Origin: Wenzhouxiangellaceae bacterium
GTDB taxonomy: Bacteria > Pseudomonadota > Gammaproteobacteria > Xanthomonadales > Wenzhouxiangellaceae
Assembly (NCBI GenBank): GCA_023258355.1
Contig: JALQZL010000081.1
Location: forward strand, 1-6,862
Length of the DNA: 6,862 nt
Direction: 5' to 3'
Shown: positions 1-5,621 of the stretch, one piece after another
How the letters are laid out: the number at the start of each line of letters is the position of its first letter
How positions within the stretch are numbered: position 1 is the first letter of the stretch
Made by a program: the position numbers and the translations under genes
The notes under the pieces: model-generated
The model's input: only the letters and a program-made list of their open reading frames with translations
The model's database searches: none
What the model was told of the DNA's origin: nothing

Positions 1-1566
1 CATGACCTTGAGTGGCAAGTCATGCGCTCTGATAAGCTCGAGAACCACACGGGAATTTTGACCTGAGTCATAAACACGAATTAATGAGAAACCCTCAGCG
101 ATCAGTAGCTCCAAATCCTCCAACACCTCCTCGCGACTTGGATTGACGGCACCCTCCCCCCTGTCTGGATGTTGCCCTTCCCTGAACCCTGAATAAGCCA
201 CGGCCATGACGGTCTCGGCAAGCAAATCTTCTCGGGCCTGCTGGAACCCATCCTCCACGAAGAAAGGAATGTTGGCATGCGCAGCCCGACCCTGCGCATC
301 CGTGACTCTCACGAACAATCGATAGGCACCGCGCGCCTCCACCTGAATCTGGGCGGTATCACCTGAGGTGCTCACAATGGCGTCATCCAGTCCCACGATG
401 GTTTCTTCAAAGTCACCGCCCGACTGAGTGGCCGCACTCTCAGGCTTCACCTCCCAATGGTAGGTCAACTCCTCTGGGTTGGCGTAGCCGATATTAATTT
501 GGGCTGTATGGGGCTGGCCTGCCAACACCACCACATTATCCCGTGATGTCCGCCCAGATAAGGTCATAGACTGAACCGTTGGTGTTCTTGATGCCGGCCA
601 CTGACCGGTCCACTTGTACTGGAGAACATCAGCCATCTCAGTGACTTCACCTTGTGGGGTCAAGACACCAAACCAAGTGGGAGTGCGCTCTTGCTTCTGA
701 CCCCAGAAGAATACAAAATCCCCTATCAGTTGGCCCGCCATTGGCTTCATGACTTCTTCATAGCCACGACGGATCACCTGCGCCTTTTCTGAGCTGGTGA
801 GCTCAATCGGTGCGCCCCAGTGGGTTGTCTCCATCTCCCACCAGCCGATGGTGCCCCACTCAGTGATCATGAAGGGCTGGTCAAAGTTGATCTCAGCCAC
901 CAAATCTCTTAGCGAGAAAAGCGTTCCGTAGGTCTGAAAGCTCAGAAAATCGAGGCTTGGCGCCCGCTCTTGGATAGCTTGAATGACCTCAGCCGACATA
1001 CCCGCCACCGCTGTGGTGGTGGGATGATGTGGATCGACCTCATCGATGAACTTAGCAAACTCCTCAACGGCGTCCCAGACTTTGGGGTTGCTGTAACTGT
1101 GATTGAGCTCATTGCCAATGATCCAAAACAACAACGCTGGGTGATCCTTGAATTTCAGGACGTCCTGACTCAACGAATCAAACTGAGCTTGAACCGCCCG
1201 CTCATCGTTATAGTCAAAGCCATGCCGCTCGTGTTTTAGCCACAGATTGAGTGCCACACCGATGCCGAGTTCGTGGGCACGATCCAATAAGGCGGGGATA
1301 TCAAATTCATCGGCGGACGTACTCCAAGTCCGGATCGCATTTCCACCGTGGGCCTTAAATCGCGCCAGGTCATCAATCATCATGCCTGCACCACGAATCT
1401 CGAGAGGCTCCCCATTACGATGCACGGCGTAGCCTTGTTCGGTTTTGACGATTTCAACAGTCACAGGCTCGGCAACCACATGATTTGTGGCCAATACAGC
1501 GCCAAAAATGAGGCCGGCATGCAGTGCACAGCGTGACCAAGCAAAAAGACCATTCGGTCTAACCAT
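1..1566 (-). CDS. Secreted two-domain glycoside hydrolase: GH2-type TIM barrel plus start of a GH17-like domain (3' end outside window)
   Basis: The frame is open for 522 codons from the ATG at 1566 to the window edge, so the C-terminus is missing. Residues 1-32 look like a Sec signal peptide: a basic start (MVRPNG, R12), a hydrophobic core at about 13-32, and a likely cut after VVA before EP. Residues 36-320 resemble the GH2_C/clan GH-A barrel: RGAGMM (58-63), GGNAIRTWST (74-83), FWIIGNELN (147-155) with E153 as candidate acid/base, and MITEWG (233-238) with E236 as candidate nucleophile. The 83-residue gap between them fits the clan. Residues about 325-438 look like a beta-sandwich linker (YHWEVKPES at 369-377). 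From about 453 a second barrel begins: AYSGFREGQHPD (457-468), a helix at 477-491 and SLIRVYDSG (494-502), which resembles the opening of bacterial GH17 beta-1,3-glucanases. The inferred role is export and cleavage of a beta-glucan, feeding the symporter and beta-glucosidase genes upstream. The start overlaps the GH3 stop by 8 bases, so translation is probably coupled. The exact family (GH2, GH158-like or other GH-A) and the substrate are not settled. Confidence 0.85.
   Translation of the reverse strand, partial: MVRPNGLFAWSRCALHAGLIFGAVLATNHVVAEPVTVEIVKTEQGYAVHRNGEPLEIRGAGMMIDDLARFKAHGGNAIRTWSTSADEFDIPALLDRAHELGIGVALNLWLKHERHGFDYNDERAVQAQFDSLSQDVLKFKDHPALLFWIIGNELNHSYSNPKVWDAVEEFAKFIDEVDPHHPTTTAVAGMSAEVIQAIQERAPSLDFLSFQTYGTLFSLRDLVAEINFDQPFMITEWGTIGWWEMETTHWGAPIELTSSEKAQVIRRGYEEVMKPMAGQLIGDFVFFWGQKQERTPTWFGVLTPQGEVTEMADVLQYKWTGQWPASRTPTVQSMTLSGRTSRDNVVVLAGQPHTAQINIGYANPEELTYHWEVKPESAATQSGGDFEETIVGLDDAIVSTSGDTAQIQVEARGAYRLFVRVTDAQGRAAHANIPFFVEDGFQQAREDLLAETVMAVAYSGFREGQHPDRGEGAVNPSREEVLEDLELLIAEGFSLIRVYDSGQNSRVVLELIRAHDLPLKVM
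1559..1566 (-). other. Eight-base overlap of GH3 stop and next hydrolase start
   Basis: On the minus strand the GH3 gene ends GAT GGT TAG, and the ATG of the next gene lies within it (ATGGTTAG). The downstream start has no strong Shine-Dalgarno, only a loose GAAGTGG, so re-initiation by ribosomes finishing GH3 is the likely way it is translated. This supports a single transcript for the two hydrolases. Confidence 0.8.
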
Positions 1567-3787
1567 CAACCACTTCAAAGGTTGCATGCAGTGATGCATT
1601 CGAGTCACCTCCTACCCAGATCTCAAATAGGCCTGGTTCGATGATCCAACCTTGCCCTTGCTTGTAGAATTTCAACGCATCTGTGTGCAGCCTAAATTCA
1701 ATTGTCTGGGTGCTACCTGCCGCCACCTGAATGCGCTGAAAACCTTTGAGTTCCCGCACAGGACGCGTGAGGCTAGCCACGGGATCTCTCACATAAAGTT
1801 GCGCAATCTCCGTGGCGTCACGATCACCTATGTTGGCAAGATCAACACGGATATCGATCGATTCTCCAGGATGGATCACCGAGCGGCTCAGCGTCATGTT
1901 TTGGTAACTAAATTCGGTGTAGCTCAGTCCATGACCAAAAACGAACAGCGGCCGGTGATCAACATCTAGATGGAAAGCTGACATACCCAATGATGTCTGC
2001 GGCGCCTCTACTGGAATATCATCGATGTAGGTGACCAACTCGGGGGTCGGTGGCTTGCCCGTATTCTTGGCGTTGTAATAGATCGGAATTTGGCCCACCG
2101 CTCGTGGGAAAGTGACCGGTAATTTGCCTGATGGCGCCACTTGGCCAAACAAGACATCAGCAATCGCTGTGCCACCCATGGTCCCAGGATGCCAGGCATA
2201 AATCACGGCATCGAGTTGGTCTATCACGTTACTGAGCGTCAGTGGACGACCTGCCATAATAACAGCCACTACTGGCTTGCCAAGCTCACGCATTTTGTGC
2301 ACCAGCTCAACTTGCGCCCCAGGCAAGTCAATGTTCGCCCGTGAATGCGCTTCGCCCGACAGTATGGATTCTTCTCCAAGACACAAAACAATGACATCCG
2401 CTTGACTGGCAAGCTGTCCTGCCCGCTCAATGCCCTCACTGTCTCGACTACGGCTGGTTTCCAGCGCTCGGTCATAGAGCACCTCGCCACCGTCTTTCAG
2501 GTGATCTCTAATGGCCGCTAATGCGCTAATCGATTGACTCGGGTCACCATCAAAGATCCAGGTCCCCAGTTGTTCATAGCCAGCCTCTGCCAGTGGCCCG
2601 ATGACCGCCACTTTCGGTTTTCGATCGTTCGACAAGGGAAGTGTTTTGTTGTCATTTTTTAACAGCACCAAGCTCTCAACAGCGGCTTGATAGCAAGTCT
2701 CTTTGGCCTCTCCTTGAGGTCCAGTTGCCTGATCAGTCGATCTCAGATAGGGGTCGGCGAATAACCCCAAATCCATTTTCAGCTGCAGCAGGCGTCTGAC
2801 TGACTCATCAATCAATGCCTCAGACACTGCCCCCGAGGCCACTGCTTCTGGCAGGTTGGCGTTATACGTCTCACTGGCCATTTCAAGGTCAACACCCGCT
2901 CGCACCGACTGGATGGCGGCATCGGCCTCGTCTCCACTGAAACCATGCGTGCACAGTTCAGGGATCGAGTGCCAATCGCTGACCACAATGCCTTCAAAGG
3001 ACCATTGTTCTCGCAAAAGCCCTCTCAACAAGGATTCGTGGGCAGTCGCTGGTATGCCATCCAGATCACTGAATGATGTCATCACACTGGCCACACCGGC
3101 CTCCACAGCCGCTTTGAACGGTGGGAGGTAGACATTGTGTAACTCGTGTTCTGAGATATTGGTGGTGGCATAGTCACGGCCACTTTCAGCGGCACCATAG
3201 CCGACAAAGTGTTTAGCACAGGCCGCCACCGATGTCGGTGAGTCCAAACCCCCAGTTTGGAAGCCCTTCACCATCGCCGCTGCCAGTTCACAACTCAAAT
3301 AAACATCTTCACCAAAACTCTCAGCAATCCGTCCCCAGCGTGGGTCGCGAGCAATATCCATCATGGGGGCATAAGTCCAATTAATGCCCACACTGGCAGC
3401 CTCTTCAGCAGCCCGAGCCGCGCCCTCTTGGATGACTTGGGGATTCCATGTTGCTGCCTGGCCCAGCGGAATCGGCATCACGGTTTTGAATCCATGGATC
3501 ACATCACGCCCCACCAGTAAAGGAATCCCATGAGGACTTTCCTCACTCGCCATGCGCTGGAGTTCACGAATGGTTTGAGGGTCGACAACGTTAATGATGG
3601 CGCCAATTTTTCCAGAGCGGATCAATGGCCCCAAAGTCTTTTCTGGCGGACCCTCACCAGGCTGGGCGAGTGACATTTGGCCGATTTTCTCTTCCAACGA
3701 CATGGCGGCCAAAAGGCGCTCAATCGTGTCGTTTTGATCGGTTGGCTTGGCGGATTTGTTTGTGGCGGGCTGGCTGGTCGTTGTCAT
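1559..3787 (-). CDS. GH3 beta-glucosidase (BglX-like), apparently cytoplasmic
   Basis: This 742-residue protein is close to the usual length of BglX-type GH3 beta-glucosidases, which release glucose from the non-reducing end of beta-glucosides by a retaining mechanism. All domains are visible. The N-terminal barrel (about 20-345) has GRDVIHG (93-99), DPRWGRIAESFGED (148-161), AKHFVGYG (191-198) and VVSDWHS (268-274), in which D271 is the nucleophile. The alpha/beta sandwich (about 365-560) has GEESILSGEAHSR (471-483); E479 lines up with the acid/base position of E. coli BglX. FGHGLSYTEF (617-626) leads to a fibronectin III-like C-terminal domain (about 655-738). The N-terminus, MTTTSQPATNKSAKP, has no signal peptide. 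An in-frame TGA lies upstream with no other ATG between, so the start at 3787 is secure, although no clear Shine-Dalgarno precedes it. Unlike periplasmic BglX, the enzyme therefore probably acts in the cytoplasm on imported sugars. It has its own promoter and operator upstream and overlaps the next hydrolase gene. Substrate linkage (beta-1,3 or beta-1,4) cannot be read from sequence alone. Confidence 0.96.
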   Translation of the reverse strand: MTTTSQPATNKSAKPTDQNDTIERLLAAMSLEEKIGQMSLAQPGEGPPEKTLGPLIRSGKIGAIINVVDPQTIRELQRMASEESPHGIPLLVGRDVIHGFKTVMPIPLGQAATWNPQVIQEGAARAAEEAASVGINWTYAPMMDIARDPRWGRIAESFGEDVYLSCELAAAMVKGFQTGGLDSPTSVAACAKHFVGYGAAESGRDYATTNISEHELHNVYLPPFKAAVEAGVASVMTSFSDLDGIPATAHESLLRGLLREQWSFEGIVVSDWHSIPELCTHGFSGDEADAAIQSVRAGVDLEMASETYNANLPEAVASGAVSEALIDESVRRLLQLKMDLGLFADPYLRSTDQATGPQGEAKETCYQAAVESLVLLKNDNKTLPLSNDRKPKVAVIGPLAEAGYEQLGTWIFDGDPSQSISALAAIRDHLKDGGEVLYDRALETSRSRDSEGIERAGQLASQADVIVLCLGEESILSGEAHSRANIDLPGAQVELVHKMRELGKPVVAVIMAGRPLTLSNVIDQLDAVIYAWHPGTMGGTAIADVLFGQVAPSGKLPVTFPRAVGQIPIYYNAKNTGKPPTPELVTYIDDIPVEAPQTSLGMSAFHLDVDHRPLFVFGHGLSYTEFSYQNMTLSRSVIHPGESIDIRVDLANIGDRDATEIAQLYVRDPVASLTRPVRELKGFQRIQVAAGSTQTIEFRLHTDALKFYKQGQGWIIEPGLFEIWVGGDSNASLHATFEVVDG

Positions 3788-3908
3788 GTTTTGCTGCGTT
3801 ATTCGCGTCCGTCTGACATGGGCAGAAGAAAGTCATTTGTTAGACAAACTCGAGACTGGATGGACAAAACCATCTGGCTTATCGATCACAATTCGAGCGT
3901 CAGCGCCT

Positions 3909-3937
3909 ATTGTCGCAACAGGTGACAACGCTGTCAA
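3909..3937 (-). promoter_or_regulatory. Sigma70-like promoter for the GH3 gene and downstream hydrolase
   Basis: On the minus strand a perfect -35 TTGACA (3937-3932) is followed by a 17-base spacer and GACAAT (3914-3909), which matches four of six consensus -10 bases. Transcription would start near 3902, leaving a leader of about 115 bases before the GH3 ATG at 3787. The candidate operator overlaps the -35 box. Confidence 0.6.
3923..3936. promoter_or_regulatory. Candidate LacI-type operator in front of the GH3 gene
   Basis: TGACAACGCTGTCA is a 14-base pseudo-palindrome centred on CG with one mismatched pair, the shape typical of LacI-family operators. It covers most of the -35 hexamer and part of the spacer of the minus-strand promoter, a position that would repress transcription. 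It shares 13 of 14 bases with the site in front of the symporter gene. The regulator is not encoded in the window, so the family assignment is inference from operator shape. Confidence 0.62.
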
Positions 3938-3952
3938 ATGATGCCGGCCAGA

Positions 3953-5410
3953 CTAGGCTGCTGTCGGTGCCTCACCCTGTCGACGCGCCTCGAGCAAAGC
4001 GCGCGTTTCGTAGGCGGCATCTTCTGTAATCGGAAACTTGTAGATTGCCCAAATCGCAATCAGTGAAGCCAATGCAGGCAAGAAAGCATCAAAGGCTCTC
4101 ATCAACACGATGGTTTGTGGGCCCTGAGCGCCACCTAGGTCGACATCGAACCCTGTTCCGTTTAACAAGAGCCCCCCTGCAGCGATGGCAGCAGCCATCC
4201 CCAATTTGACAACCCACCAAAAGATCGAGCCATACATCCCTTCACGCCGCTCACCCGTGTTGACCTCATCGGTATCGACCACATCAGCGATCATTGACGG
4301 CATAAGGGTAAATAAGCCACCCAAACCAAAGGCAATCAGTGGCGCAGGCAATAGAATCAACCATGGATTGTCTGGGGTATAGCAAAACCACTTCAACGCG
4401 TAACCCAATGCGGATAAGCCAATCGCCACAAAGAAGGCTCGCCGCTTACCAAGATGGGTTCCCATCCAGGTGGCCAATGCAATCACAGCGAAAGTGGACA
4501 GTGACTGGAGCGTCCCTGCATACCCAGCGAACTTTGCGCCTTCCACCGTATCACCGGCAAAGACATGGTAAATAATCACATAGAACTGAAATGCAGCCAC
4601 CATGATGAAGCCATTGAATACCAAGAACGTGGCCACGCATAGCTGAAGAAACGGGCGAGACTTGAGGGTTGTCAGGAAGCCAGCGAAGAAGCCTTTCATG
4701 TTGACCAGAACCATTTGGGTTATCCGTGGCTTGGGCTGGTCTTGATCCTCAGCAGAAAAATGGAAACGCTCGCGAAGAAAGATGGCAGGAATAATGCCAA
4801 TGGCGATGGTGATGAGCCCAATAATGATGGCCAGTCCTGCGGCCCCCTGTGCCATGCCATCAAACCACTGCTCTTGTTGCATGATCAATAAAAGCCATGG
4901 CGTCACCAGATAGACAGATTGACCAATAAAATTTTGGACGCCCATCAATCGCGTCCGTTCATGGTAATCAGGCGTTAACTCATAGCCGAGGGCAACCCAA
5001 GGTGTGGCAAAAATGGTATAGCCCAAGTAAAAAACGAATGAGCCAATCAGGAAGTACCAGAAGTACCAGTTCTCGGTTTGCCCGGGCGGCATTTGCCACA
5101 GCAACATAAACACGAGACCTGCCATGACCGCACCGATGAAAATATAGGGACGTCGACGACCCCAGCGGGTGCGGGTGTGATCTGAGATATAGCCCATGAT
5201 TGGATCAGTGATGGCATCCGTCAGTCTAGGCAGTGCACCGAGCAAACCTACCAGAGCAGGATTCATGCCATAGCCTAAGTTCAAAACGATCATCATGCCG
5301 CCGATGGCGCCGGCAAGCAGGTTATTGACGAAAGCACCAGCACCATAAATCAGTTTTTGGTGAAAGGGAATGCGATCGCTGGGTGCGGTGGTGTGATGGG
5401 ATGCCGACAT
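3953..5410 (-). CDS. GPH-family (MFS_2) cation:sugar symporter
   Basis: This inner-membrane transporter of about 485 residues has around 12 hydrophobic segments. Clear ones, counted from the ATG, lie near 27-47, 90-106, 115-136, 189-211, 254-282, 349-371, 394-416 and 436-458. The family signature is strong: after helix 2, residues 65-89 hold DAITDPIMGYISDHTRTRW followed by GRRRPY, the cation and sugar-binding loop of glycoside-pentoside-hexuronide symporters. Residues 375-402 hold ADVVDTDE, NTGERREGMYG and a conserved lysine in VVKLG, also typical. These proteins bring glycosides or oligosaccharides into the cytoplasm with H+ or Na+. Next to two glucan hydrolases, the likely cargo is glucose, cellobiose or laminarin-derived oligosaccharides, which is inference. 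The start is uncertain: an in-frame GTG at 5422 would add MNLF, and neither start has a good Shine-Dalgarno; ATG is preferred as the commoner codon. A 165-base gap separates its stop from the GH3 start, and a matching operator sits in front of each gene. Confidence 0.94.
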   Translation of the reverse strand: MSASHHTTAPSDRIPFHQKLIYGAGAFVNNLLAGAIGGMMIVLNLGYGMNPALVGLLGALPRLTDAITDPIMGYISDHTRTRWGRRRPYIFIGAVMAGLVFMLLWQMPPGQTENWYFWYFLIGSFVFYLGYTIFATPWVALGYELTPDYHERTRLMGVQNFIGQSVYLVTPWLLLIMQQEQWFDGMAQGAAGLAIIIGLITIAIGIIPAIFLRERFHFSAEDQDQPKPRITQMVLVNMKGFFAGFLTTLKSRPFLQLCVATFLVFNGFIMVAAFQFYVIIYHVFAGDTVEGAKFAGYAGTLQSLSTFAVIALATWMGTHLGKRRAFFVAIGLSALGYALKWFCYTPDNPWLILLPAPLIAFGLGGLFTLMPSMIADVVDTDEVNTGERREGMYGSIFWWVVKLGMAAAIAAGGLLLNGTGFDVDLGGAQGPQTIVLMRAFDAFLPALASLIAIWAIYKFPITEDAAYETRALLEARRQGEAPTAA

Positions 5411-5460
5411 AAATAGATTCACGTTTTTGTTTTAATGACTTGGCCTAAGCTTGCGACAAA

Positions 5461-5489
5461 ATGATAGCGTTGTCAAAAAGCAATGACCC
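5461..5489 (-). promoter_or_regulatory. Weak promoter candidate for the symporter gene
   Basis: On the minus strand TATCAT (5466-5461, five of six consensus bases) lies 17 bases after GGGTCA (5489-5484, three of six). The leader would be about 30 to 40 bases. A second reading uses the perfect TTGACA at 5476-5471, but then only a poor -10 (CAAGCT at 5453-5448) is at the right distance. Either way the operator at 5462-5475 overlaps core elements. Confidence 0.4.
5462..5475. promoter_or_regulatory. Candidate LacI-type operator in front of the symporter gene
   Basis: Read on the minus strand this is TGACAACGCTATCA, identical to the site before the GH3 gene except for one base. It lies about 50 bases upstream of the symporter start and overlaps a -10-like TATCAT. 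Two such sites, each at the promoter of a gene in the same sugar pathway, suggest one shared repressor. It also lies 51 to 70 bases upstream of the divergent plus-strand promoter candidate, so an effect on the DUF305 gene is possible but less likely. Confidence 0.6.
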
Positions 5490-5526
5490 GGTGCTGCCAT
5501 GGCGCCTGCCAGACGGAGCGGGATGC

Positions 5527-5554
5527 TTGACCAAAAAAAGGGCAATGCTAAACT
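5527..5554 (+). promoter_or_regulatory. Sigma70-like promoter candidate for the DUF305-LVIVD gene
   Basis: TTGACC (5527-5532, five of six) is followed by a 16-base A-rich spacer and TAAACT (5549-5554, four of six). Transcription would begin near 5561, about 60 bases before the ATG at 5622. No other plus-strand pair in this intergenic region looked better by eye. Confidence 0.45.
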
Positions 5555-5606
5555 CAATCCTCGGATCGCTGATTGATTCACCTATCCCCCTGATAACAAA
5601 GTAATT

Positions 5607-5612
5607 AAAGGA
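5607..5612 (+). promoter_or_regulatory. Ribosome binding site of the DUF305-LVIVD gene
   Basis: AAAGGA ends nine bases before the ATG at 5622, a normal Shine-Dalgarno spacing. Together with the signal peptide that follows, it fixes this start. It is the only clear Shine-Dalgarno among the four genes here. Confidence 0.7.
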
Positions 5613-5621
5613 CAAGCACCC

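Noticed and set aside
970..1432. Two plus-strand frames opposite the exported hydrolase
   Set aside because: The minus-strand frame is continuous and carries the catalytic motifs here, so these are antisense shadows.
1..1566. Possible pseudogene or frameshift between the two hydrolase domains
   Set aside because: Translation is uninterrupted for 522 codons across both domains, so this is a true in-frame fusion as far as the window shows.
1652..1969. Plus-strand open frame of 105 codons antisense to the GH3 gene
   Set aside because: It lies wholly opposite a well-conserved catalytic gene, has no recognisable motif and no ribosome binding site; it is a shadow of the GH3 coding bias.
3837..3849. 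Small hairpin TTTGT-TAG-ACAAA in the GH3 leader
   Set aside because: Five A/T-rich pairs with a three-base loop are too weak to argue for a riboswitch or attenuator.
3938..3962. GC-rich stretch after the symporter stop considered as a terminator
   Set aside because: No stable stem followed by a T run is visible on the minus strand, so read-through into the GH3 gene cannot be excluded.
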